Both the position numbers and the translations under genes were made by a program. A model generated the notes under the pieces. That model did not search any database. It worked only from the letters and a program-made list of their open reading frames with translations, and was not told the DNA's origin. From Pseudomonas mangrovi (GTDB lineage Bacteria; Pseudomonadota; Gammaproteobacteria; Pseudomonadales; Pseudomonadaceae), in contig NZ_QASN01000011.1 in the NCBI RefSeq assembly GCF_003052585.1, positions 16,788 through 80,787 on the forward strand: a stretch of DNA of 64,000 bases, read 5' to 3'. Shown one piece after another: positions 28,690 through 38,294 of this stretch (position 1 is the stretch's first letter; every line of letters begins with the position of its first letter).

Positions 28690-29652
28690 ATGCGCGTCCT
28701 GCTGACCGGCGCCAGCGGCTTCGTCGGCCGCGCCGTGCAGGGGCGGCTGCTGGCCGACGGCGTGCATGAGCTGCGTTGCGCCCAACGCCAGCTGCCTGCT
28801 TCAGCTGTTGCCGCTGCCGAGTTCTGCCTGGCCCCGTCGCTGGGGCCGGATGCCGACTGGGCGCAGGCGCTCATCGGTGTCGACGCGGTCATCCACTGTG
28901 CGGCGCGGGTCCACGTGATGAACGAGCGGGCCGTCGATCCGCTGGCGGAGTTTCGCCGCGCCAATGTCGAAGGCACCCTGCGTCTGGCACGCCAGGCGGT
29001 GGAGGCGGGCGCGCGGCGCTTCGTCTTTGTCAGCTCGATCAAGGTCAACGGCGAGCAGACCCGGTCCGGCGAGGCCTTTGGTGCCGACGATGAACCCCAG
29101 GCCTGCGACCCGTACGGCATCTCCAAGCGCGAGGCCGAAGAGGGTCTGCTGGCGCTGGGCGCCGAGACCGGACTGGAGGTGGTCATCGTTCGTCCGCCGC
29201 TGATCTACGGACCGGGAGTCAAGGCGAACTTCCTCAGCATGTTGCGCTGGCTGAACAGGGGCGTACCGCTGCCGTTCGGTGCGATCGACAATCGCCGCAG
29301 CCTGGTGGCGCTGGACAACCTGGTCGATCTGCTGGTGCTCTGCCTGAGCCATCCGCAGGCCAGCGGCCAGCGCTTTCTGGCCAGCGACGGCGAGGATCTT
29401 TCCACCACCGAGCTGCTGCGGCGTCTGGGCCTGGCGCTCGGCCGGCCGGCGCGTCTGCTGCCGGTTCCGCAGACCTGGATTGAAGGCGGTGCGCGGCTGC
29501 TCGGCCGGCAGAGTCTCAGCCAGCGCCTGTGCGGATCCTTGCAGGTGAACATCGACAAGACCCGCGAGCGCCTGGGCTGGACGCCACCGCTGACGGTCGA
29601 TCAGGCGCTGGCTCGTACGGCCAGGCATTTTCTGGAAACCAACCACCCATGA
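28690..29652 (+). CDS. NAD-dependent 4-keto sugar reductase (WbpK/WbpV type)
   Basis: A 320-residue extended SDR with GASGFVGRAV (residues 8-17) and the catalytic YGISK motif near residue 140. WbpK and WbpV reduce the C4 keto group of the WbpM product to give UDP-D-FucNAc or UDP-D-QuiNAc, the sugar that WbpL then puts on undecaprenyl phosphate. The order reductase-wbpL-wbpM is the conserved right end of P. aeruginosa O-antigen loci. Whether the product is fuco or quino cannot be told from sequence by eye. It starts 2 bases after wbjD and overlaps wbpL by 4. Confidence 0.85.
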   Translation: MRVLLTGASGFVGRAVQGRLLADGVHELRCAQRQLPASAVAAAEFCLAPSLGPDADWAQALIGVDAVIHCAARVHVMNERAVDPLAEFRRANVEGTLRLARQAVEAGARRFVFVSSIKVNGEQTRSGEAFGADDEPQACDPYGISKREAEEGLLALGAETGLEVVIVRPPLIYGPGVKANFLSMLRWLNRGVPLPFGAIDNRRSLVALDNLVDLLVLCLSHPQASGQRFLASDGEDLSTTELLRRLGLALGRPARLLPVPQTWIEGGARLLGRQSLSQRLCGSLQVNIDKTRERLGWTPPLTVDQALARTARHFLETNHP

Positions 29653-30674
29653 GCGTGCTGCTTCTCGTCGTTTCGCTGGCCGTGCTGGCCTGGATACTCA
29701 CCGCGCAGCTGCGCCGCTACGCGCTGGCCCGTAGTCTCATGGACATCCCCAACGCGCGCAGCTCGCACAGCCTGCCGACCCCGCGCGGCGGCGGGGTGGC
29801 CATCGTCATCGCCTTCCTGCTCGGGCTGGGCGTGGCCTTCTTCGCAGGGCTGGGGATTCCTGCCGAGCTGTTCTACGCGCTGCTGGGCGCAGGACTGGCT
29901 ATCGCGCTGCTCGGTTTTCTCGATGACCATGGCCACATCGCCGCGCGCTGGCGCCTGCTCGGTCACTTCGCTGCTGCCGCCTGGGCGCTCTACTGGCTCG
30001 GCGGACTGCCGCCACTGGCGGTGTTCGGCGGACTGCTGCAGCTGAGCTGGATCGGTCACGTGCTGGCGGCTTTCTACCTGGTCTGGCTGCTCAATCTGTA
30101 CAACTTCATGGACGGTATCGATGGCATCGCCAGTGTCGAGGCGATCTGCGTCTGCCTGGGTGGGGCGATTCTCTATGCACTGCTGGAGACCACGCTGCTG
30201 ACCGATCTACCGCTGCTGATGCTGGCCGCCGCTGTGCTGGGCTTTCTGATCTGGAACTTCCCGCCGGCGCGGATCTTCATGGGTGATGCCGGTAGCGGTT
30301 TCCTCGGCATCGTGCTGGGCGTACTGTCGCTGCAGGCCGCGTGGATCAGCCCGGTGCTGCTGTGGGGTTGGCTGATTCTGCTCGGCGTGTTCATCGTCGA
30401 TGCGACCCTCACCCTGTTGCGCCGTCTGCTGCGGGGCGAGAAGGTCTACGAGGCCCATCGCAGCCATGCTTATCAATACGCGTCGCGGCAGTTCGGTAAA
30501 CATCTGCCGGTGACGCTGGCGGTGCTGGCGATCAATCTGTTCTGGCTGCTGCCGGTGGCCGTCGTGGTGACGCTGGGCTGGCTGGACGGGCTGCTCGGTG
30601 TGCTTCTGGCCTACGCGCCGCTGGTGCTTCTGGCGCTGCGCTTTCGCGCCGGTCAGACGGAAAATCGGGCCTGA
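29649..30674 (+). CDS. wbpL: Initiating glycosyl-1-phosphate transferase WbpL
   Basis: A GT4/WecA-superfamily integral membrane transferase of 341 residues with about 10-11 membrane segments. It starts O-antigen synthesis by moving a HexNAc-1-phosphate onto undecaprenyl phosphate. Diagnostic features are the HSLPTPRGGG segment, the LDDHGHIAARWRLLGH cytosolic loop, NFMDGIDGIAS with the metal-binding Asp pair, and FMGDAGSGFLG. ATG 29649 overlaps the previous stop; a longer in-frame extension inside the preceding gene is not coding. The intergenic step to wbpM is 37 bases with a clear ribosome-binding site. Confidence 0.94.
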   Translation: MSVLLLVVSLAVLAWILTAQLRRYALARSLMDIPNARSSHSLPTPRGGGVAIVIAFLLGLGVAFFAGLGIPAELFYALLGAGLAIALLGFLDDHGHIAARWRLLGHFAAAAWALYWLGGLPPLAVFGGLLQLSWIGHVLAAFYLVWLLNLYNFMDGIDGIASVEAICVCLGGAILYALLETTLLTDLPLLMLAAAVLGFLIWNFPPARIFMGDAGSGFLGIVLGVLSLQAAWISPVLLWGWLILLGVFIVDATLTLLRRLLRGEKVYEAHRSHAYQYASRQFGKHLPVTLAVLAINLFWLLPVAVVVTLGWLDGLLGVLLAYAPLVLLALRFRAGQTENRA

Positions 30675-30711
30675 TGCGTCGCCTCCGGCCCCACCTAGGA
30701 AAGAGGTAGCA

Positions 30712-32682
30712 ATGTTGCGCAGCCGTCTTTTGCAAATGCCCCGACAGGCCAAGCGCGCCTTGCAGGTGTTCGCCGACGTCCTCCTGCTGTGGGCCGCGCT
30801 CTGGCTGGCGTTCGTCATCCGCCTGGGTTGGGATCGTCTGGTCGACCCGTTCGGCGAGTACCTCTGGTTGTTCATCGCCGCCCCGGCCGCGGCGATTCCG
30901 CTGTTCGTGCGCTTCGGTCTGTACCGCGCGGTGTTGCGCTACTTCGGCAGTGGCGCGCTGGTCACCATCTTCAATGCGATCAGCCTGTCTGCGCTGTTGC
31001 TCGCGGTGATCATCTACCTGATGCGGCCGGACGAACTGATGCCGCGCTCGGTGATCTTCATCTACTGGGCGTTGTCGCTGCTGTTCGTTGGCGGCTTGCG
31101 CCTGCTGATGCGCCAGTACTTCAGTGGCGAGCTGTTTCCGGTGCGTGGCGTCCGCCGCCCGCTGCCGCTGACCCGGGTGGCGATCTATGGCGCGGGTTCT
31201 GCGGGCAACCAGTTGCTGGCTACCCTGCGCCTGGGCAAGAGCATGCAGCCGGTGGCCTTCATCGACGATGACGAGAACATCGCCGGGCGGGTGATCGGCG
31301 GTCTGAAGGTCTACAAGTCCAGCCACATCGAGCAGATGATTGCTGCCACCGGTGCGGAGGAAGTGCTGCTGGCAATTCCGTCGACGTCGCGCAGCCGGCG
31401 CCGGGAGATACTGGCAGCGCTGGAGGCCTATCCGGTCCACGTACGTACCCTGCCGGGCTTCATGGACCTGGCCAGTGGCCGGGTCAGCGTCAGTGATCTG
31501 CAGGAGGTCGACATTATCGACCTGCTCGGCCGTGACGCAGTGCCGCCGCGCGCGGAGCTGTTCGAGCGCTGCATTCGCGACCAGGTGGTGATGGTCACCG
31601 GCGCCGGGGGCTCGATCGGCTCGGAGCTGTGCCGGCAGATTCTCACCAGCGGCCCGCTGACCCTGGTGCTGTTCGAGCACAGCGAATACAACCTCTACAG
31701 CATTCAGAGCGAGCTGGAGGGATGGATTCGCCGCGACGGTCTGGCGGTACGCCTGGTCGGCATCCTCGGCAGCATCCGCGACGCTGACCGGTTGCTCGAG
31801 GTGATGCGCACCTGGCAGGTGCAGACCGTCTATCACGCGGCGGCCTACAAGCATGTGCCCATCGTCGAGCACAACATCGCCGAGGGCGTACTGAACAATG
31901 TGCGCGGCACGCTGCAGACCGCTCTGGCAGCAGTCTGTGCCGGTGTTGCGAACTTCGTGCTGATCTCCACCGACAAGGCGGTGCGGCCGACCAACGTCAT
32001 GGGCAGCACCAAGCGCCTGGCGGAGATGGTGCTGCAGGCGCTCAGCCGCGAGCCCCAGTTGTGCCCGACCTCCGGCGAGGCATCGGTAACCAATCGCACC
32101 CGTTTCACCATGGTTCGTTTCGGTAACGTGCTGGGCTCGTCCGGTTCGGTGATTCCGCTGTTCCGCGAGCAGATCCGCCGCGGCGGGCCGGTGACGGTGA
32201 CCCACCCGAACATCACCCGCTATTTCATGACCATCCCCGAGGCGGCACAGCTGGTGATCCAGGCCGGTGCGATGGGGCAGGGCGGCGACGTCTTCGTGCT
32301 CGACATGGGCGAGCCGGTGAAGATCGCCGAGCTGGCGGAGAAGATGATCCATCTGTCCGGCCTGAGTGTGCGCAGCGAGGCCAATCCCAATGGCGATATC
32401 GCCATCGAATTCAGTGGTCTGCGTCCGGGCGAGAAGCTCTACGAAGAGCTGTTGATCGGCGACAACGTCAGCCCCACCGAGCACCCGATGATCATGCGCG
32501 CGGACGAGGAGTTCCTCTCCTGGGAACAGCTTGGTGCGGTTCTGGGCGAGTTGTTCGAGGCGGTCGAACGCGAGGACTTCATCGCTGTTCGGCAGCTGCT
32601 GCAACGGGTGGTGAGCGGCTACGTGCCGGAGGGCGAGATCGTCGACTGGTATCACCAGAAGCGCCGTGAGACACGTATTTGA
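30712..32682 (+). CDS. wbpM: UDP-GlcNAc 4,6-dehydratase WbpM
   Basis: A 656-residue membrane-bound dehydratase (P. aeruginosa WbpM is about 665). Four N-terminal membrane segments cover residues 1 to about 125. A first nucleotide-binding region (AIYGAGSAGNQLL) follows, and the C-terminal SDR domain has VTGAGGSIGSE and an NVMGSTK active site in which Met replaces Tyr, the normal WbpM arrangement. It makes UDP-4-keto-6-deoxy-GlcNAc with retained C5. I chose ATG 30712 because AGGAAAGAGG precedes it and the frame upstream runs through wbpL. It is the last gene of the cluster and marks the conserved right boundary. Confidence 0.95.
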   Translation: MLRSRLLQMPRQAKRALQVFADVLLLWAALWLAFVIRLGWDRLVDPFGEYLWLFIAAPAAAIPLFVRFGLYRAVLRYFGSGALVTIFNAISLSALLLAVIIYLMRPDELMPRSVIFIYWALSLLFVGGLRLLMRQYFSGELFPVRGVRRPLPLTRVAIYGAGSAGNQLLATLRLGKSMQPVAFIDDDENIAGRVIGGLKVYKSSHIEQMIAATGAEEVLLAIPSTSRSRRREILAALEAYPVHVRTLPGFMDLASGRVSVSDLQEVDIIDLLGRDAVPPRAELFERCIRDQVVMVTGAGGSIGSELCRQILTSGPLTLVLFEHSEYNLYSIQSELEGWIRRDGLAVRLVGILGSIRDADRLLEVMRTWQVQTVYHAAAYKHVPIVEHNIAEGVLNNVRGTLQTALAAVCAGVANFVLISTDKAVRPTNVMGSTKRLAEMVLQALSREPQLCPTSGEASVTNRTRFTMVRFGNVLGSSGSVIPLFREQIRRGGPVTVTHPNITRYFMTIPEAAQLVIQAGAMGQGGDVFVLDMGEPVKIAELAEKMIHLSGLSVRSEANPNGDIAIEFSGLRPGEKLYEELLIGDNVSPTEHPMIMRADEEFLSWEQLGAVLGELFEAVEREDFIAVRQLLQRVVSGYVPEGEIVDWYHQKRRETRI

Positions 32683-32706
32683 CAAGGCTGTGCGCTGGTC
32701 TAAGTT
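32679..32706 (+). promoter_or_regulatory. Candidate sigma-70 promoter for the comEA-like gene
   Basis: A perfect TTGACA at 32679-32684 is followed after 16 bases by TAAGTT (32701-32706), a weak -10. It overlaps the wbpM stop and lies about 58 bases before ATG 32764. A 7-bp hairpin, GTGACTG/CAGTCAC at 32713-32732, sits in the resulting leader and could modulate the message. Confidence 0.4.
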
Positions 32707-32763
32707 GAGAGCGTGACTGCGGAGTCAGTCACTGTTCATCTCAATCGAAAAGGAGTTTCGATC

Positions 32764-33087
32764 ATGCGTACACCGCTGTTTCTTTCCGCTGTATTTACCC
32801 TGCTCACCGGCTTCGCCGCCCTCGCTGTCGCCAACGAACCTGTTTCTGCCCCCTCGACTCCACCCGCCGTGCAGGCCTCGGCCCAGCACGCGCAGGTGAA
32901 CCTCAACACGGCTGATGCGCTGCAATTGCAGGAAGCTCTGCTGGGTATCGGTGCAGTCAAGGCGCAGGCTATCGTCGACCACCGCAACGCCCACGGCCCG
33001 TTCGCCTCGGTCGACGAGCTGATCGAGGTCAAGGGCATCGGTGCCGCCACCCTGGAGAAGAACCGCGAGCGAATCACGCTCAACTGA
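32764..33087 (+). CDS. Secreted helix-hairpin-helix protein, ComEA-like
   Basis: A signal peptide of about 22 residues (MRTPLFLSAVFTLLTGFAALAVA) and a short Pro/Ala-rich linker precede a ComEA-type domain: VNLNTADALQLQEALLGIG followed by a second hairpin, VDELIEVKGIGAATLEKN. Such domains bind double-stranded DNA without sequence preference, and periplasmic ComEA acts as a ratchet in DNA uptake. Its place right after wbpM is conserved in Pseudomonas. AAAAGGAG lies nine bases before ATG 32764; an upstream in-frame start at 32713 falls in the leader hairpin and lacks such a site. The product is 107 residues. Confidence 0.9.
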   Translation: MRTPLFLSAVFTLLTGFAALAVANEPVSAPSTPPAVQASAQHAQVNLNTADALQLQEALLGIGAVKAQAIVDHRNAHGPFASVDELIEVKGIGAATLEKNRERITLN

Positions 33088-33107
33088 TTCAGTGAATGGC
33101 TAGCAGG

Positions 33108-33134
33108 GGCCGGTCGCAATGACCGGCCTTTTTT
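33108..33134 (+). terminator. Rho-independent terminator after the comEA-like gene
   Basis: An 8-bp perfect stem GGCCGGTC/GACCGGCC with loop GCAAT is followed by six T residues. It lies 20 bases after the stop codon of the comEA-like gene. Confidence 0.9.
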
Positions 33135-33184
33135 GTTCTGGACATCATCGCCGGGCAGTCGCGGGCCGCGAGTTGCCTGGACCC

Positions 33185-33330
33185 TCCCTCACCCGCCTTA
33201 GGCACCTCTCCCGGCGAGAGAGGGAGATGCGGTGTGCGCTCGAAACACTACGAAACCCCACACCGCACCGTCGCCCCGCAGCCGTCCTTCTCCCTGCGGG
33301 AGAAGGTGGCGCGCAGCGCCGGATGAGGGA
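33185..33330 (-). repeat. 145-bp intergenic element, copy 1
   Basis: Begins TCCCTCACCCGCC and ends GGATGAGGGA, with two internal dyads related to CCTCTCCCGGCGAGAGAGG and CCTTCTCCCTGCGGGAGAAGG. It is in the opposite orientation to copies 2-4. It is the same element as those at 42874, 44221, 44427 and 45418. Confidence 0.85.
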
Positions 33331-33377
33331 AGCGGCGGTCTGCAGGGTGTCGGACGCGGGCCGTGGCTGCGGCAGGC

Positions 33378-33611
33378 TCAGGCCGGGTATCTGCCTGCGG
33401 CGGCTTCAAGCCAGGTGGATAGCTCGCGGCGGGGAATCTTCTGCCGTCGGGCCTGGGCCAGTTGGTCGAGCATGTAGGCGCGCTTGCCTTCGTCCTGCCC
33501 GGCGAAGGAGAGGGCCAGGTCGCGGTCCATCCAGCGTTTGATGCGCACGTAGAGCCACCAATGGAAGTACAGACCGGCGACGGTGGTGATCGCGATGATG
33601 AAATAGTCCAA
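33378..33611 (-). CDS. Small single-pass membrane protein, 77 aa
   Basis: An N-terminal membrane segment (about residues 2-22) is followed by a charged cytosolic part with LSFAGQDEGKRAYMLDQLAQARRQKIPRRELSTWLEAA, a helical pattern that may dimerise. The start is TTG 33611, supported by AAGGAG seven bases upstream. It is transcribed away from the slyB-like gene. It looks like a conserved Pseudomonas hypothetical protein; no function is known to me. Confidence 0.7.
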   Translation of the reverse strand: MDYFIIAITTVAGLYFHWWLYVRIKRWMDRDLALSFAGQDEGKRAYMLDQLAQARRQKIPRRELSTWLEAAAGRYPA

Positions 33612-33800
33612 ACCTGGCTCCTTCTCGATGGTTGTCGATTGTGCCGCAACTTCGTCGTACGAGCTTCGCGGCTTTTGGTCGCAAGCGCTGAGGCCCCCGG
33701 TCGTGGGGAGGGGAACATTCAGGTGGTTTTGCGAGCCCTATCGTGGCTTCTCCGGCGCCGGCGCGCTTTAATGATCCACCGTCCCCCATGGAGTTTCGTC

Positions 33801-34265
33801 ATGTTCAAGTCTCGTCTTCTCATTCTCTCGCTGGTTGCCTGCTCGGCCGCGCTGACCGGCTGTGCCTCCAACCTGGGCGGCGACACCTATTCCCGTGAAG
33901 AAGCACGTACCGTGCAGACCGTGCGCATGGGCACCATCGAGTCGCTGCGTCCGGTGCGCATCGAAGGTACCAAGACACCGATCGGTGCCGGCGCCGGTGC
34001 AATCGTCGGCGGTGTTGCCGGCAGCAGCGTCGGCGGTGGTCGTGGCAGTGCCGTGGCGGCGGTGATCGGTGCCGTGGCGGGTGGCCTGCTCGGTGCGGCG
34101 ACCGAGGAAGGCCTGACGCGCACCCAGGGCGTGGAGATCACTGTTCGCGAGGATGACGGCCTGATGCGAGCCTATGTGCAGGAAGTCGAGCCGAACCAGG
34201 TGTTCCGCGTTGGCCAGCGCGTGCGCATCCTGACCGTCAACGGCACCAGTCGCGTCAGTCCCTGA
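33801..34265 (+). CDS. slyB: SlyB-family outer-membrane lipoprotein
   Basis: The lipobox LTGC puts the lipidated Cys at residue 21. Residues about 58-98 are a glycine-zipper pair (GAGAGAIVGGVAGSSVGGGRGS and AAVIGAVAGGLLGAA) that spans or packs against the outer membrane. The C-terminal 55 residues form a small beta domain (VEITVREDDG to RVRILTVNG). Together these are the SlyB/Pcp layout. SlyB proteins help maintain outer-membrane integrity, often under PhoPQ control. ATG 33801 gives 154 residues, the usual length; a longer frame upstream has no signal peptide and is not used. Confidence 0.88.
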   Translation: MFKSRLLILSLVACSAALTGCASNLGGDTYSREEARTVQTVRMGTIESLRPVRIEGTKTPIGAGAGAIVGGVAGSSVGGGRGSAVAAVIGAVAGGLLGAATEEGLTRTQGVEITVREDDGLMRAYVQEVEPNQVFRVGQRVRILTVNGTSRVSP

Positions 34266-34541
34266 CGGCCTGGTCTGCGCCCGCGCCAGCGGGCGTGGAC
34301 GAGTGCAGTGAGACGTTGGCCTGCGCCCCGGTTGCCCGCTGCTTGAACGTCGGATGAGGCGTTTCTATCGCGCCAACGGGTGCCGGCGATGACGGGCAGG
34401 GCGAGTTTGCCAGTCCGTTGCAGGTGCTCGTGCGATATCGCTGCAGTCTGTTCCCCTGGATGAGATTGGCAGGGCCCATCGATCGACTGCCGCCTGCCGA
34501 TGATGCTGTTCCAACCTTCGTCCTGAACGGATTCAATCCTG

Positions 34542-34898
34542 ATGAAAGCGCGCAGGCATCTTGTTCTTCTGTCGCAGGGCGTAGGCGTCTGGCTCGCGTT
34601 CTGGTTGGCTGGGTTGCCGGCGTACTACCAGCAGTACTCGCCACTCGCGCTGGCGCTGGCTTGCGTTTTTCTGTCGGTGGCCATCTCGCTATGTGCGCTG
34701 CTGGTGCTGCGTCGACGAACCCGCGTGCGCCGGGCCTTCTGGTACTCGATCTATTACACGCTACCTTTCGCCTTACTGGATGCCCTTTACTGCGGTTGGT
34801 ACCTGGGGCATGGCGAAGCCTTCGTCTACCGCTACTGGTATCTGGCGATTTTCTACATAACACCCTGGCTGACTTCATTCCCACCGCTTTCCTGTTGA
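34542..34898 (+). CDS. Multi-pass membrane protein, 118 aa, unknown
   Basis: Three to four predicted membrane helices, with a basic loop RRRTRVRRAFWYS near residue 60. Tyr and Trp are frequent at helix ends. I do not recognise the family. Start ATG 34542 has no strong ribosome-binding site. About 275 gene-free bases precede it and another 274 follow before mnhA; I see no further feature in either gap beyond a GC hairpin at 34278-34295 without a T tract. Confidence 0.6.
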   Translation: MKARRHLVLLSQGVGVWLAFWLAGLPAYYQQYSPLALALACVFLSVAISLCALLVLRRRTRVRRAFWYSIYYTLPFALLDALYCGWYLGHGEAFVYRYWYLAIFYITPWLTSFPPLSC

Positions 34899-35172
34899 AC
34901 GGTGGTGGGCGCGGGCCGAAAAGGTCTGAATGCTGCTCTGTGGTGGTGCGAAGCGTGCTCGTCTGCTCTGTTATGGTACCAAGTTGCTGATTTGAAAGAG
35001 GTTCTGTTCAAGGAATCAATCATTCGTAATAAATCCCCAGCGCCGATCAGGATGAACTCGTGGATAATCGCCGCCTCGTCGACGCGGCATCCGCTTGATG
35101 CGATGGGCGCTGGAGTCGATGCGGAACGGATTCTGTGATCCCCGATTGCCGGCCTGGAAACTGGAGTGTTGA

Positions 35173-37965
35173 ATGGCGCTTGCGCTGATTATTGCCTTGC
35201 CTTTCCTTGGTGCGCTGATACCGCTGCTGGTGTCACGCATGGGTCGATCCGCAGTTGCCATTGCCGCTGCCCTGGCTCCTGCCTGCGGCCTCTGGTTGCT
35301 GTTCTCCCAACGCGCCGCGGTATTTGCCGGTGAGGTGCAGATCGCCGGCACCGAGTGGCTGCCGCAGCTGGGCCTGAACCTCAGCCTGCGCCTGGATGGC
35401 CTGGGTTTCCTGTTCGCCCTGCTGATCCTCGGCATCGGCCTGCTGGTGATTCTCTACGCACGCTACTACCTGGCGAAGTCCGAACCACAGGGGCGCTTCT
35501 ACGCCTTCCTCCTCCTGTTCATGGGCGCGATGCTCGGCGTGGTGCTGTCCGAGAACATGCTGCTGATGCTGATGTTCTGGGAGTTGACCAGTCTGTCCTC
35601 GTTCCTGCTGATCGGCTTCTGGAAGCACCGCTCCGATGCGCGCATTGGCGCGCGCATGGCGCTGGCGGTCACCGGCGGTGGCGGTCTGGCGTTGCTCGCG
35701 GGAATTCTGCTGATCGGCCAGATCGTCGGCAGTTTCGAGCTGTCCGTGGTGCTCGCTGCCGGTGATCAGATTCGCGCCAGTGCGCTCTATCCGCTGGCGC
35801 TGGTGCTGGTGCTGCTCGGGGTGTTCACCAAGTCGGCACAGTTCCCGTTCCACTTCTGGCTCCCCCATGCGATGGCCGCACCGACGCCGGTGTCCGCCTA
35901 TCTGCACTCGGCAACCATGGTCAAGGCCGGGGTCTTTCTGCTGGCGCGCTTCTATCCGGCGCTGGCCGACTCGGAGTGGTGGTTCTACCTGGTCAGTCTC
36001 ACCGGCCTGGCGACGTTGCTGGTTGGCGCGGTGCTGGCGCTGTTCCAGCATGATCTCAAAGGGCTGCTGGCGTATTCGACGATCAGCCACCTGGGCCTGA
36101 TCACGCTGTTGTTCGGTCTGGACTCGAAGCTGGCGGTGGTCGCCGCAGTGTTCCATATCATCAACCATGCGACCTTCAAGGCGTCGCTGTTCATGGCTGC
36201 GGGGATCATCGACCACGAAACCGGCAGCCGCGACATGCGCAGCATCAACGGGCTATGGAAGTACATGCCGCATACCGCGGTGCTGGCGATGGTGGCGTCC
36301 TCGGCGATGGCCGGCGTGCCGCTGCTCAATGGCTTCCTGAGCAAGGAAATGTTCTTCGCCGAGACCCTCAAGCAGCATCTTCTGGGCAGTTTCTACTGGG
36401 TGATTCCGGCGGTCGCAACCCTGGCCGGCGCCTTCGCCGTGGCCTATTCGCTGCGCTTCATCCATGACGTGTTCTTCAACGGTGAGCCGATCGACCTGCC
36501 CAAGTATCCGCCGCACGAACCGGCGCGCTACATGAAGATTCCGGTGGAGATACTGGTCTTTCTCTGCCTGCTGGTGGGCGTGCTGCCCGGCTATACGATT
36601 GCGTCGCTGCTCGCGGCCGCCGCGACGTCCAGCCTGAATGGCGAGCTGCCGCAGTACAGTCTGACGGTATGGCATGGCCTGAACCTGCCGCTGGCGATGA
36701 GCGTGCTGGCACTGGTCGGCGGACTGTTCATCTATGCGCTGCGCAAGCCCTTGTTCGCCTGGTACGAAGGCCTTCCCGAGATCGATGCACGGGTCAACTT
36801 CCAACGCGGTATCACCATCCTGATGCGTATCACCGATGCGCTGACCGACCGCCTGGAAACCGGCTCCCTGCAGCGCTATATGGCCCTTCTTTTGGGTAGC
36901 GTCCTGCTGCTGGTGGTCTTTGCGCTGAGCCCGCTGGAAAGCCTGCAGGGCAGCCTGCCGGCGATGCCGGTGGATGCCATCACCGCGCTGGGCCTGGGAA
37001 TCATGGCGCTCACCGCGCTGCTGACGGCGGTCTTTCACCGGCGCAGCCTGGTGGCGTTGATGATCCTCAGTTGCACCGGCCTGATGGTGGCGCTGGCATT
37101 TGCCCGCTACTCGGCCCCGGACCTGGCACTGACCCAGCTGTCGGTCGAGGTGGTCACCATCATCCTGCTGATGCTGGCGCTGTTCTTCATGCCGGCGCAG
37201 GTGCCTGCCGAGTCGAGCAGCCTGCGGGTGCTGCGTGATCTGGGTCTGGCGGGTGGCGTCGGCACCCTGGTCGCGCTGCTGGTGTATGCGGTGATTACCC
37301 GGCCGTACCAGAGCATCTCCCCGTACTTCCTCGAGAACAGCGTGCCCGGCGGCGGTGGCACCAACGTGGTCAACGTGATCCTGGTGGACTTCCGCGGCTT
37401 CGATACCCTTGGTGAGATATCGGTACTGGCGATTGCAGCGGTGGGTATCTTCGCGCTGCTCGGCGGCCTGCGGCTGGCGCACCCGTCGCGTGATGGCAAT
37501 GGTCGACCCTGGTCCACCGACAGCCACCCGCTGATCCTCGACATTCTTGCGCGTGCCCTGCTGCCGATGGCGTTGCTGATTTCGGTGTTCATCTTCCTGC
37601 GCGGCCACAACCTGCCAGGCGGGGGGTTCATCGCCGGTCTGGTCACCGCGGTTGCGCTGATCCTGCAGTACGTGGCGCGCGGGGTCGCCTGGACCCAGGC
37701 ACGACAGCCGCTGGCTTATCACGTGCTGGCTGGAGCCGGCGTACTGATCGCCACCCTTACCGGTCTGGGCAGTTGGCTGTTCGGCCGGCCGTTCCTCACG
37801 TCGGCCTTCGGTCATTTCCACATTCCGCTGATCGGCGAGATCGAGTTGGCCACTGCGATGCTGTTCGACCTGGGGGTTTACATGACGGTGGTCGGAGCGA
37901 CGCTGATGATCCTTTCCAATATCGGCCAGGTCAGCCAGGCCGAACCGTTCCGCGAGGTGCGCTGA
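35173..37965 (+). CDS. mnhA: Mrp-type Na+/H+ antiporter subunit A fused to B
   Basis: A 930-residue membrane protein. Residues 1 to about 770 are the NuoL-like MnhA/MrpA part, with the proton-channel motif region [42 protein letters not shown]. The last 150 residues ([37 protein letters not shown]) are MnhB. The A-B fusion is the usual form in Pseudomonas and rhizobia (ShaAB/PhaAB). The complex exports Na+ (and K+ or bile salts in some species) in exchange for protons and needs all subunits. ATG 35173 has GGAG upstream. It heads the operon mnhA-C-D-E-F-G and overlaps mnhC by one base. Confidence 0.94.
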   Translation: MALALIIALPFLGALIPLLVSRMGRSAVAIAAALAPACGLWLLFSQRAAVFAGEVQIAGTEWLPQLGLNLSLRLDGLGFLFALLILGIGLLVILYARYYLAKSEPQGRFYAFLLLFMGAMLGVVLSENMLLMLMFWELTSLSSFLLIGFWKHRSDARIGARMALAVTGGGGLALLAGILLIGQIVGSFELSVVLAAGDQIRASALYPLALVLVLLGVFTKSAQFPFHFWLPHAMAAPTPVSAYLHSATMVKAGVFLLARFYPALADSEWWFYLVSLTGLATLLVGAVLALFQHDLKGLLAYSTISHLGLITLLFGLDSKLAVVAAVFHIINHATFKASLFMAAGIIDHETGSRDMRSINGLWKYMPHTAVLAMVASSAMAGVPLLNGFLSKEMFFAETLKQHLLGSFYWVIPAVATLAGAFAVAYSLRFIHDVFFNGEPIDLPKYPPHEPARYMKIPVEILVFLCLLVGVLPGYTIASLLAAAATSSLNGELPQYSLTVWHGLNLPLAMSVLALVGGLFIYALRKPLFAWYEGLPEIDARVNFQRGITILMRITDALTDRLETGSLQRYMALLLGSVLLLVVFALSPLESLQGSLPAMPVDAITALGLGIMALTALLTAVFHRRSLVALMILSCTGLMVALAFARYSAPDLALTQLSVEVVTIILLMLALFFMPAQVPAESSSLRVLRDLGLAGGVGTLVALLVYAVITRPYQSISPYFLENSVPGGGGTNVVNVILVDFRGFDTLGEISVLAIAAVGIFALLGGLRLAHPSRDGNGRPWSTDSHPLILDILARALLPMALLISVFIFLRGHNLPGGGFIAGLVTAVALILQYVARGVAWTQARQPLAYHVLAGAGVLIATLTGLGSWLFGRPFLTSAFGHFHIPLIGEIELATAMLFDLGVYMTVVGATLMILSNIGQVSQAEPFREVR

Positions 37966-38294
37966 TGGAAGCCCTGTTCGCCGTGACCCTCGGTGTGCTG
38001 ACCGCCAGTGGTATCTACCTGATCCTGCAAGCGCGGATCTTTCCGGTGGTGCTCGGCCTGACGCTGTTGTCCTACGCGGTCAACCTGTTCCTGTTCGCCA
38101 TGGGCCGCCTGGCCGGTGGGGTGCCGGCGGTGATCGGGCGGAGCGCCGAGTACGGAGACCCGCTGCCCCAGGCGCTGGTGCTCACCGCCATCGTCATCGG
38201 CTTTGCCATGACCGCTTTCGTGGTGGTGCTGGCATTGCGCAGCCTGGGCGAGACCGGCACCGACCACGTGGATGGCCAGGAGCCCGGCAAATGA
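37965..38294 (+). CDS. mnhC: Mrp antiporter subunit C
   Basis: A NuoK-like three-helix subunit of 109 residues, with the family segment DPLPQALVLTAIVIGFAMTAFVVVLALR. ATG 37965 overlaps the mnhA stop (TGATG) and its stop overlaps mnhD, so the subunits are translationally coupled. In the complex MnhC packs against the A and D channels. Confidence 0.93.
   Translation: MEALFAVTLGVLTASGIYLILQARIFPVVLGLTLLSYAVNLFLFAMGRLAGGVPAVIGRSAEYGDPLPQALVLTAIVIGFAMTAFVVVLALRSLGETGTDHVDGQEPGK

Noticed and set aside
30598..30711. Upstream in-frame start for wbpM
   Set aside because: It lies inside wbpL; ATG 30712 has AGGAAAGAGG upstream and gives the family length.
32713..32732. Hairpin GTGACTG/CAGTCAC as a terminator for wbpM
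   Set aside because: No T tract follows; it lies in the leader of the comEA-like gene instead.
34278..34295. GC hairpin CGCCCGC/GCGGGCG after the slyB-like gene as a terminator
   Set aside because: Followed by GTGGACGAG rather than a run of T, so support is too weak.
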